From contig PXSV01000183.1 in NCBI GenBank assembly GCA_003022685.1, positions 1-15,937 of the forward strand: a stretch of 15,937 nt of DNA. The letters are read 5' to 3'. The stretch is from Halobacteriales archaeon SW_9_67_24. Lineage in GTDB: Archaea; Halobacteriota; Halobacteria; Halobacteriales; Halococcaceae. The position numbers were made by a program, and so were the translations under genes. Position 1 is the first letter of the stretch, and each line of letters starts with the position of its first letter. The notes under the pieces are model-generated. The model did not search any database. It had not been told where the DNA came from and worked only from the letters and a program-made list of their open reading frames with translations. This document shows positions 1 to 5,639 of the stretch, one piece after another.

Positions 1-771
1 GACACGCAGCCGAACGCGACGGCGGACGAAACGAACACCGACGGACGTGCGGCGAGCGAGGCCGACGCCGGGTCGGCACCGCTGCTCGCCCTCTCGGACG
101 TTCACACCTACTACGGCGAGAGCCACGTGCTCGAAGGCGTCTCGCTCGACGTGCGGGAGGGCGAGGTGGTGGCGCTGGTCGGGCGCAACGGCGTCGGGAA
201 GACCACGACGCTGCGCTCGATCCTCCAGCTCACCCCGCCACGGCAGGGATCGATTCGATATCGCGACATGGGGTTGGTCGGGCGGCGGACCCACGAGGTC
301 GCGAGTGCGGGGATCGGCTGGATCCCCGAGGAACGGCGGATGTTCGCCGAACTCACCGTCGCGGAGAACGTCCGGATCGCCGCGCCGGCCGACGGGACCG
401 AACGCGCCCGTACCACCGCCTTCGAGACGTTTCCGGACCTCGAACGGTTCGCGGACCGGAAGGCGGGAACGCTTTCCGGCGGCCAACAGCAGATGCTCGC
501 CATCGCGCGCGGCCTCGTGGGCGGCAACGACCTCCTGCTCGTGGACGAACCGAGCGAGGGGCTCGCCCCCCAGATCGTCGCGTCGGTCGCCGACGCGATT
601 GCCGACGTTGCGAGCGACACCACTGTACTGCTCGTCGAACAGAACCTCCCGCTCGCGCTCGACCTCGCCGATCGGTTCTACGTGCTCGACAACGGCCAGG
701 TCGTCGCGAACGGCGACACCGACGGCGTGAGCAGCGACGACGAGGCGCTCCGGGGGTATCTCTCGGCATGA
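1..771 (+). CDS. livF: Branched-chain amino acid ABC transporter ATP-binding protein LivF (5' end outside window)
   Basis: Cytoplasmic ATPase subunit of a LivFGHM-type importer; it hydrolyses ATP to drive uptake by the LivH/LivM permeases. The reading frame is open from base 1, so the start lies to the left; an ATG-less hydrophilic stretch precedes the ABC fold, which begins near base 88. Visible motifs are Walker A GRNGVGKT (181-204), a LivF-like segment GIGWIPEERRMFAELTV in the Q-loop region, the signature LSGGQQQ (about 472-492), Walker B LLLVDEP (about 532-552) and LLVEQN at the switch region, where LivF proteins commonly have Gln in place of His. LivF is favoured over LivG by the PEERRMFAELTV segment and the compact size. 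The TGA stop overlaps the ATG of livH (ATGA), pointing to coupled translation. livG and a periplasmic-type binding protein are expected upstream. The true substrate cannot be read from the sequence; amides or urea are alternatives in this family. Confidence 0.93.
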   Translation, partial: DTQPNATADETNTDGRAASEADAGSAPLLALSDVHTYYGESHVLEGVSLDVREGEVVALVGRNGVGKTTTLRSILQLTPPRQGSIRYRDMGLVGRRTHEVASAGIGWIPEERRMFAELTVAENVRIAAPADGTERARTTAFETFPDLERFADRKAGTLSGGQQQMLAIARGLVGGNDLLLVDEPSEGLAPQIVASVADAIADVASDTTVLLVEQNLPLALDLADRFYVLDNGQVVANGDTDGVSSDDEALRGYLSA

Positions 772-1814
772 TCGAGGGCCTCCTCGTGCTCTCCGGAACC
801 CCGATCGACGCGACCGCTCCGATCGCGCTCCAGGTCGGCGACGCGCTCGGCCAGTTCCTCCGGCCGAGCACCCTCGCGCGGGTGTTCGTCGACGGCCTCG
901 CGAAGGCGGCGCTCTATGTCATGATCGCCGCCGGCCTCACCCTGATCTTCGGGCTGATGGGTGTGCTCAACTTCGCGCACGGCTCGCTCACGATGATCGG
1001 CGCGTACCTCGGCGGCGCGATCCTCGTCGTACTGGTCGGCGGGGGCGGGCCGACCACGCTCGCGCTCTTCTTCGTGACCGTGGTGGCCGTGTTCGGGCTG
1101 CTCGCCGCCTTCGGCGCGCTCTTAGAGGTGGGTCTTATCCGGCCGCTGTACGATCGCCCGCCGATCTACCAGATCCTGCTGACGTTCGGGCTGACGCTCG
1201 TGCTCGACGAGCTCGCCCGGATCGTGGTGTCGTTCTATGGGCTTCAACCCATCACCGACTGGCAGGCCGTGCTCGGGACCAAACCCCCAATTCTCACCCA
1301 GTCGGTCGGGCTCGGCCCGGTGAGCGTCCGCGGGCTCGCGCTGTTCGAGATCGCGTTCGGCGTCGTCACCGTGCTCGCGATCTATGCCTTCCTCACCCGG
1401 ACCCGCTACGGCCTCGTCGTGCGCGCGGGCAGCGAGGATAGCGAGATGGTCGACGCGCTCGGGATCGACGTCCGGCGGGTGTTCACCGTGGTGTTCGCGC
1501 TCGGCGTGGGCATCGCGGGCGTCGCGGGCACGCTGCTGGCGTGGGATGCGACGTGGGGCGCGAGCGTGCCGCTGGCCTCCGAGACCCTGCTGCCCGCGTT
1601 CGTCGTGGTGATCGTCGGCGGGCTGGGCACGTTTCGGGGCACGGTCGTCGCGGGACTGCTCGTGGGCCTCGTCGACAGCACGATGACGTGGTGGTTCCAG
1701 AACGCCATCGAGTTCACGGGGTTGCCCGAGATGACGATCTTCCTGATCCTCGTCATCACGCTGATCGTGCGCCCCCAGGGCCTGTTCGGCCTCGCGGAGG
1801 TGGGGGGCCATTAG
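768..1814 (+). CDS. livH: Branched-chain amino acid ABC transporter permease LivH
   Basis: Integral membrane permease of the Liv/HAAT importer, 348 residues, with multiple hydrophobic helices along its length. The family hallmark is the segment around residues 55-70 (GLMGVLNFAHGSLTMIGAY), where NFAHG is diagnostic of LivH. A second hallmark is the cytoplasmic coupling region near TRYGLVVRAGSEDSEM, followed by DALGIDV, and IVGGLGTFRGTVVAGLLVG before the last helices. The ATG overlaps the livF stop by four bases (ATGA). The N-terminus before the first helix is about 35 residues longer than in many bacterial homologues, so an internal start is possible, but the overlap supports the first ATG. 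The stop TAG shares one base with the proposed ATT start of livM. It acts with LivM as a heterodimeric channel in the cell membrane. Confidence 0.93.
   Translation: MIEGLLVLSGTPIDATAPIALQVGDALGQFLRPSTLARVFVDGLAKAALYVMIAAGLTLIFGLMGVLNFAHGSLTMIGAYLGGAILVVLVGGGGPTTLALFFVTVVAVFGLLAAFGALLEVGLIRPLYDRPPIYQILLTFGLTLVLDELARIVVSFYGLQPITDWQAVLGTKPPILTQSVGLGPVSVRGLALFEIAFGVVTVLAIYAFLTRTRYGLVVRAGSEDSEMVDALGIDVRRVFTVVFALGVGIAGVAGTLLAWDATWGASVPLASETLLPAFVVVIVGGLGTFRGTVVAGLLVGLVDSTMTWWFQNAIEFTGLPEMTIFLILVITLIVRPQGLFGLAEVGGH
1796..1802 (+). promoter_or_regulatory. Shine-Dalgarno for livM that supports an ATT start
   Basis: GGAGGTG is complementary to the usual 16S 3' end and lies seven bases before the ATT at 1810. 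It is inside the end of livH. It is about 100 bases from the GTG at 1903, so it cannot serve that codon directly. This is the main sequence argument for the longer livM. Confidence 0.7.
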
Positions 1815-3096
1815 CACCCCGACCGAGACCGGCGCGGCGGTCGAAACGCCCGAGGAGTACTGGCTCGCGCGGTACGCCCGCGAGCACGTCGCTCACATCG
1901 TCGTGATCGCCCTCCTCGCGCTATATCCCGGCATCCACACGGTGCTCACGACCTCGCCGGTGGGCGCGGAGGCGGTGGCGCTGTTGCCCGACGTCGAGAC
2001 CATGACCGCAGTCCTCTACTTCGGGCTGTTCGCGATGAGCTTCGACTTCATCAGCGGCTACACGGGCTATCTCTCCTTCGGCCACGCCGCCTTCTACGGC
2101 GCGGGCGCGTACTTCGTCGTGCTCGCGGCCAACGGGAAGATCCCCTTCGTGCCCGCGGGCACGTCGTTCATGCTGTTGCTCGTGCTCGCCGGACTGACCG
2201 CACTCGTGCTTGCGATCGCCATCGGTGCGGTGTCGTTCCGTCTCTCGGGCGTCTATTTCGCGATGATCACGCTCGGCTTTTCCCAGGTGCTCTACGTGTT
2301 CGTCCGCGGGTGGAACTACGTCGGTTCGAACCCGCGCGACGGCGTGTTCGTCGCTGGCGAGCGCAGTGGCTTCGAGATCGGTGTCCCGTTCATCGACTCG
2401 CTGAACGTCGCCATTGGCCAGCTCACGGGCGACGAGATCGAGGGCCTGCTGGGCGCGATCTCGCTGTCGGCCGGCGAGGTGTCGTACTACGCGATCGGTG
2501 TGATCGTCGTGCTCTGCTATCTCGCGATGCAGCGAGTGATCCACTCGCCGTTCGGTCGGGTGATGGTGGCGATCCGCGAGAACGAGGAGCGCGCCCGTGC
2601 CGTCGGCTACGACACGTTCCGATACAAGCTCGCGGCCTTTGCGGTGTCGGGCTTCTTCGCCGGGATCGCGGGCGCGCTGTTCGCGGGCTTCCAGCGCTCG
2701 GTCACGCCCGACGACACCTTCTACTTCCTCGTGGCGGGCGATGCGCTGCTCGCCTCGATCATCGGCGGGTTCGGCACCCTCGTCGGGCCGCTCTACGGCC
2801 GGCTGTTCGACGAGTCGGTTCGGGAGTTCCTCTCGACCGCCGGCGCGGGCGGCGGCCTCTTGCCGTACCTCCGCGAACACGTTCCGGCGGACGTGCTCGC
2901 GACCGAACTCGTCGGCGGCGTCACGGTTCAGGGAGCAATCGAGGCGTTTCTCAATGGCCACGCCAGCCTCTATCTCGGGCTGTTGTTCGTTCTCTTCGTG
3001 CTCTACGTCCCGAACGGACTGCTGGGCACACTCCGGAATCGACTGGGCGGAACGGTCGCATCGTGGACCGCCCATCAACTCGAACGCCACCGCTGA
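1810..3096 (+). CDS. livM: Branched-chain amino acid ABC transporter permease LivM (apparent ATT start)
   Basis: Second permease of the Liv importer. The hallmarks GYTGYLSFGHAAFYGAGAY (LivM signature), FRLSGVYFAMITLGFSQ, IRENEERARAVGYD (coupling loop) and IIGGFGTLVGPLYG are all present, with about ten hydrophobic segments. The only standard start in frame is GTG at 1903, which would begin inside the first membrane helix. The frame continues upstream to an ATT at 1810, giving a hydrophilic N-terminus (M)STPTETGAAVETPEEYWL before the helix. A strong Shine-Dalgarno GGAGGTG at 1796-1802 sits seven bases before this ATT, and the ATT overlaps the livH TAG stop (ATTAG). I therefore start the gene at 1810 (428 residues), with GTG 1903 (397 residues) as the alternative. 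An inserted stretch between the final GPLYG and the last helix (about 60 residues) is longer than in bacterial LivM. Confidence 0.88.
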   Translation: MSTPTETGAAVETPEEYWLARYAREHVAHIVVIALLALYPGIHTVLTTSPVGAEAVALLPDVETMTAVLYFGLFAMSFDFISGYTGYLSFGHAAFYGAGAYFVVLAANGKIPFVPAGTSFMLLLVLAGLTALVLAIAIGAVSFRLSGVYFAMITLGFSQVLYVFVRGWNYVGSNPRDGVFVAGERSGFEIGVPFIDSLNVAIGQLTGDEIEGLLGAISLSAGEVSYYAIGVIVVLCYLAMQRVIHSPFGRVMVAIRENEERARAVGYDTFRYKLAAFAVSGFFAGIAGALFAGFQRSVTPDDTFYFLVAGDALLASIIGGFGTLVGPLYGRLFDESVREFLSTAGAGGGLLPYLREHVPADVLATELVGGVTVQGAIEAFLNGHASLYLGLLFVLFVLYVPNGLLGTLRNRLGGTVASWTAHQLERHR

Positions 3097-3110
3097 ACGG
3101 ACAACTACCA

Positions 3111-3224
3111 ATGAAACGACACCACGCATTCACCGATCGACCTCGGATGTACCGCGACACCGACCAGCCGCCGAGCACGGCTCGTCTGCTCTCGGCGTGT
3201 GGTCGAACGGAGACCACGACATGA
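3111..3224 (+). CDS. Possible 37-residue small ORF between livM and the dehydrogenase
   Basis: An ATG 14 bases after the livM stop opens a 37-codon frame (MKRHHAFTDRPRMYRD...), whose TGA overlaps the ATG of the downstream dehydrogenase (ATGA). The tiling leaves no free spacer in the liv-dehydrogenase cluster and would allow coupled translation of the next gene. The product is basic and His/Arg-rich, unlike the acidic proteins around it, has no recognisable domain, and the same frame is open inside livM, so a chance ORF is quite possible. No clear ribosome binding site is seen before it. I do not recognise it. Confidence 0.25.
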   Translation: MKRHHAFTDRPRMYRDTDQPPSTARLLSACGRTETTT

Positions 3225-4126
3225 GCACTGACGACGACTTCGACATCGATGAACCGGAACTGACCAGCGACGACCTGCTCGTGCTCGACGACCCTCGCTT
3301 CACGCCCGACACCGTGGCGATCGTCACCGGGGCGGCCTCGGGGATCGGCGAGGCGACCGCGCTCGCGCTCGCCGCGAACGGTCTCACGACCGTCGGCATC
3401 GACGTCGACGAGGGGGGGCTCGACGCGACTGCCGAACTCGCCGACGATCTTGCACTACCCGGCGAGTTCGTCGCCGCACCCGCCGACCTCACCGACGACG
3501 AGGCGGTCGAACGCGCCGTCGACGGGGCCGCCGAGCGCGGCGACCTCCGCTACGTCGCGAACATCGCGGGGCTCCAGCACATCGCCGCGATCGAGAACTT
3601 CCCGATGGAACAGTACGACGTCATGCAGTCGGTAATGGTGCGTGCGCCGTTCCTCGTTGCGAAACACGCCATCCCACATATCGAGACGACCGACGACGCT
3701 ACCGGCGCGATCGCGAACATGGCCTCGGTTCACGGCCACTACGCGACTCAGGACAAGGCATCGTACATCACCGCGAAACACGCGCTCCACGGGCTGACGC
3801 GCTCGATCGCCGCCGAGGGGGAGGGCAGCTTGCGCGGGTTCTCGGTGAGCGTCGGCTACGTCCTGACGCCGCTGATGGTGAACCAGATCGCGGACACCGC
3901 CACCGAGCGGGGAATCGGCGAGCGGCGGGTCGTCGAGGACGTGATGCTCGGCCAGGCGCGCACGAAGGAGATGATGATGCCCGCCGAGGTGGCGAACCTG
4001 TTCGTCTTGATGATGACGCCCGCCGAGGTGGCGAACCTGTTCGTTTTCGGGTTCTCCGGCCACGCGAAACACCTGAACGGCGGCGATCTGCTGTTCGACG
4101 GCGGGTACACGCACACCTACGAGTAG
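3221..4126 (+). CDS. Short-chain dehydrogenase/reductase, 3-hydroxybutyrate dehydrogenase-like
   Basis: NAD(P)-dependent oxidoreductase of the SDR family, 301 residues. Cofactor motif TGAASGIG (36-43), acidic residue D61 at the end of the second strand (suggesting NAD), NIAG (114-117), and catalytic S169, Y182 and K186 (YITAK) are all present. The ASVHGHY...KASYITAKHALHGLT block and VLTPLMVNQIAD...VVEDVML resemble D-3-hydroxybutyrate dehydrogenases, which interconvert acetoacetate and 3-hydroxybutyrate; substrate is inferred. The N-terminus carries about 25 acidic residues before the fold. Residues 251-263 and 264-276 are a tandem duplication of 13 residues (PAEVANLFV twice) in the penultimate helix; relatives have one copy, so activity is uncertain. 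The gene is 124 bases after livM on the same strand, possibly in the same transcript. Its last 39 bases lie in the left arm of a 128-base inverted repeat. Confidence 0.88.
   Translation: MSTDDDFDIDEPELTSDDLLVLDDPRFTPDTVAIVTGAASGIGEATALALAANGLTTVGIDVDEGGLDATAELADDLALPGEFVAAPADLTDDEAVERAVDGAAERGDLRYVANIAGLQHIAAIENFPMEQYDVMQSVMVRAPFLVAKHAIPHIETTDDATGAIANMASVHGHYATQDKASYITAKHALHGLTRSIAAEGEGSLRGFSVSVGYVLTPLMVNQIADTATERGIGERRVVEDVMLGQARTKEMMMPAEVANLFVLMMTPAEVANLFVFGFSGHAKHLNGGDLLFDGGYTHTYE
3971..4048 (+). repeat. 39-base in-frame tandem duplication inside the dehydrogenase gene
   Basis: Two adjacent copies, 3971-4009 and 4010-4048, match at 36 of 39 bases by direct comparison. They encode MMMPAEVANLFVL and MMTPAEVANLFVF. 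The SDR family normally has one such P-E-V-A helix before the final strand, so this is an internal duplication rather than a natural repeat protein. Confidence 0.95.
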
Positions 4127-4215
4127 CGCCGGCAGTACGGGCCGAGGATCGCCAGCGCTCTCAGCTGCGACGACCCCGAAATCGCCCTGGCTCGTCGGCC
4201 GGCTCGATTTCGAAC
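4088..4215 (+). repeat. Left arm of a 128-base inverted repeat
   Basis: This stretch, holding the 3' end of the dehydrogenase, the short spacer, and the 3' end of the GNAT gene, is repeated in reverse complement at 5005-5132. I count two mismatches in 128 bases. This copy appears to be the original, because both gene ends it contains are in place here. Confidence 0.95.
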
Positions 4216-4541
4216 CCGAGCGACGCGTAGAACGGCCGCACGCCGCGATCGAACTCGGCGACCAGTTCGTCCTCGTCCGTCGCGTAGCGCTCCGCGGCCG
4301 TCCCGACGAGGCGCGTGCCGATCCCCTGATCGCGCCGCGCGCGCCGAACCGCGATCGCCACGATCTCCCGGCCGTCGAGAACGCACGCACCGAGCACCCG
4401 GCCGTCGGCAACCGCGACCAGGACCGCCCCGCGATCGATCGCCCCGCGAACCGCGGCCGCCTCGATCGCGAGCGCCGCCCCGTCGAGCACGCCCATCACC
4501 GCCGGAAGCTCCTCGGGACGGGCCGGCCGAACGCTCGTCAC
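4161..4541 (-). CDS. GNAT-family N-acetyltransferase
   Basis: Predicted acetyl-CoA-dependent N-acetyltransferase of 126 residues, a single GNAT fold in the cytoplasm. The acetyl-CoA binding motif A is visible as IAVRRARRDQGIGTRLV (R-x-x-G-I-G), preceded by strands around VLVAVADGRVLGACVLDG and followed by VRPFYASLGFEIE, the usual C-terminal Y-x-x-x-G-F segment. The start chosen is GTG at 4541, which gives the N-terminus MTSVRPARPEEL typical of the family and overlaps the redoxin stop (GTGA), so the two genes are probably translated together. A longer upstream frame exists but runs through the redoxin gene in another frame. The last 17 codons lie in the inverted repeat and are repeated at 5005-5059 on the other strand. 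The substrate is unknown. Confidence 0.8.
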   Translation of the reverse strand: MTSVRPARPEELPAVMGVLDGAALAIEAAAVRGAIDRGAVLVAVADGRVLGACVLDGREIVAIAVRRARRDQGIGTRLVGTAAERYATDEDELVAEFDRGVRPFYASLGFEIEPADEPGRFRGRRS

Positions 4542-5248
4542 GCCGCGAACAGGTCGTCGAGTTCGCCGAGCATCGCGTCGATCGAGGGACGGTTGGACGG
4601 CGAATCGCCCTCGTGGATCGAGTGCGCGTCGAGCGCGTCGTCGCGGGTGTCGAGGACCACAGTCTGCGGCATCCGACCGACGAGGTCGTGGAGTTCGCCG
4701 AGCACGCCGAACCTGGTCGGCTGGTCGTACTGCTCGCCGACATCGGCGTCGGGGTCCGCGAGGAGTGGGAAGGGGAGGGCGAAGGAGTCCTGCCACTCGC
4801 GGGCGCGGGCTTTCGGCTCGGGCAGGATCGAGACGACCGCAACGCTGCGCTCGGTGAACTCGTCGTAGCGCTCGGCGACGTCCTTCAATTGTGCTTTGCA
4901 GTTGCCACAGTGATAATCGCGCTGGAAGAGGAGTACGATCGCGTCGTGATCGGTGGCGAACGCCGCGAGCGAGAGTGGGTCCGGCCCCGCGCCGACGTTC
5001 GGGAGTTCGAAGTCGAGCCGGCCGACGAGCCAGGGCGATTTCGGGGTCGTCGCAGCTGAGAGCGCTGGCGATTCTCGGCCCGTACTGCCGGCGCTACTCG
5101 TAGGTGTGCGTGTACCCGCCGTCGAACAGCAGTCGACTAAGACCGTGGCCTCGTGGGGCCCCAACCCGACGGCGTCGAGCAGGTCGGCGTACGTCCCGTC
5201 GACATCGAGTTCGTGCGTCTCGCTCCCGACGACCTCGACCGTGACCAT
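4538..5248 (-). CDS. Chimeric redoxin: SAMP2-like N-terminus fused to a peroxiredoxin-like domain
   Basis: Continuous 236-residue ORF made of three parts. Residues 1-39 (MVTVEVVGSETHELDVDG..., ending ATVLVD) match my recollection of the first half of haloarchaeal SAMP2, a ubiquitin-like protein, but its second half and C-terminal Gly-Gly are absent. Residues 40-81 come from antisense reading of the dehydrogenase and GNAT tails (the right inverted repeat arm), are rich in Ser, Thr and Ala, and match no domain I know. From residue about 79 (DFELPNVGAGPDPLSL) to the end it is an AhpC/TSA-like redoxin with FQRDYHCGNC (C114, C117) and LPFPLLADPDADVGEQY. I see no ATG, GTG or TTG in frame between residue 40 and the redoxin core, so the redoxin can be made only from the SAMP start. 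The stop overlaps the GNAT start. It may be an expressed fusion, or a disabled gene. Confidence 0.75.
   Translation of the reverse strand: MVTVEVVGSETHELDVDGTYADLLDAVGLGPHEATVLVDCCSTAGTRTPTSSAGSTGRESPALSAATTPKSPWLVGRLDFELPNVGAGPDPLSLAAFATDHDAIVLLFQRDYHCGNCKAQLKDVAERYDEFTERSVAVVSILPEPKARAREWQDSFALPFPLLADPDADVGEQYDQPTRFGVLGELHDLVGRMPQTVVLDTRDDALDAHSIHEGDSPSNRPSIDAMLGELDDLFAA
5005..5132 (-). repeat. Right arm of the 128-base inverted repeat
   Basis: Reverse complement of 4088-4215 with two differences. On the plus strand it again encodes the GNAT tail (FEVEPADEPGRFRGRRS plus stop). On the minus strand it forms the middle of the chimeric redoxin. Its edges fall abruptly within a SAMP2-like frame (5132) and within the redoxin N-terminus (5005), which marks it as the inserted copy. 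The 789 bases between the arms hold most of the GNAT gene and the redoxin. Confidence 0.95.
5133..5248 (-). pseudogene. Truncated SAMP2-like ubiquitin-like modifier gene
   Basis: The first 39 codons read as the N-terminal half of a beta-grasp ubiquitin-like archaeal modifier of the SAMP2/MoaD/ThiS type: a first strand VTVEVVG, then GTYADLLDAVGLGPHEATVLVD, which resembles haloarchaeal SAMP2. In an intact gene about 27 more residues ending in Gly-Gly would follow. That tail is needed for adenylation by the E1-like UbaA, for protein conjugation and for sulfur transfer in tRNA thiolation. Here the frame passes straight into the inverted repeat arm. I saw no copy of the missing tail elsewhere in the window. 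Identification rests on memory of the family and is moderately certain. Confidence 0.6.
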
Positions 5249-5290
5249 GCCCGAGCCAGCCCGCGAGCGATGTTGAGCGTGTCGACGCCG

Positions 5291-5321
5291 CGCCGATCCG
5301 TAGAGCTACGGCTGATCGGCG
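5291..5321. other. Imperfect hairpin between the mini-histone and chimeric redoxin genes
   Basis: The sequence folds as CGCCGATC - CGTAG - AG - CTACG - GCT - GATCGGCG: 13 base pairs with a two-base loop and a three-base bulge. It lies 28 bases beyond the mini-histone stop and 43 bases before the redoxin start, both on the minus strand. No T-run follows on the minus strand. It could end the histone transcript or sit in the leader of the next one. Confidence 0.5.
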
Positions 5322-5348
5322 GAAGATAATCGAGGATGGGTGACCGAC

Positions 5349-5516
5349 TTACAGGTCGCGCGGCTGGACCGTCTTTCGGTCGTTCTCGTCGGCGCGTCGG
5401 GCGGCGTCGTCGAGCAGCGTCGAGACTTCCTCGTCGAGTGCGTCGTAGAAGTCCGACGAGACGTTCATGTCGTTGAGCTCTTCCTTCACGGCGGCTTTGA
5501 CGATCAGGTCTGCCAT
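5349..5516 (-). CDS. Mini-histone, DUF1931-type histone-fold protein (55 residues)
   Basis: Short protein MADLIVKAAVKEELND...ending RKTVQPRDL. It resembles the small haloarchaeal DUF1931 proteins, single histone-fold domains thought to bind DNA or assemble like archaeal histones. Visible features are an amphipathic first helix (residues 1-16), a long central helix (about 20-44, DFYDALDEEVSTLLDDAARRADEN) and the histone-like RKTVQPRDL motif (47-55), equivalent to the RKTV motif before the last helix of archaeal histones. The start is supported by a perfect TATA-like TTTATAAA about 29 bases before the ATG on the minus strand, giving a leaderless transcript as is common in haloarchaea. It is shorter than HMf-type histones (about 65-70 residues). 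It stands alone, divergent from larB. Confidence 0.85.
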   Translation of the reverse strand: MADLIVKAAVKEELNDMNVSSDFYDALDEEVSTLLDDAARRADENDRKTVQPRDL

Positions 5517-5540
5517 ACGAAGCCTTGTTTCAAAGCGTTC

Positions 5541-5548
5541 TTTATAAA
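5541..5548 (-). promoter_or_regulatory. TATA box of the mini-histone gene
   Basis: TTTATAAA, palindromic, centred about 29 bases before the mini-histone ATG. This is the best TATA element in the window and predicts a transcript starting at or very near the start codon. Confidence 0.75.
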
Positions 5549-5639
5549 CGTTCCCATAATCGCTCGGTTTCGGGGTTCTCGGCGGGGTTCGTGGCCCGCG
5601 AGTCGATGGGGAGTAATGTGTCGGCCACCAACCCCGGGT

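Noticed and set aside
4613..5059. Plus-strand frame of 148 codons ending in the same residues as the GNAT protein
   Set aside because: The GNAT-like tail is only the inverted repeat arm; the rest is antisense to the redoxin and has no GNAT features.
4088..5132. The inverted repeat as ends of an insertion sequence or integron
   Set aside because: The arms are made of host gene tails, there is no transposase or integrase between them, and no target-site duplication is visible.
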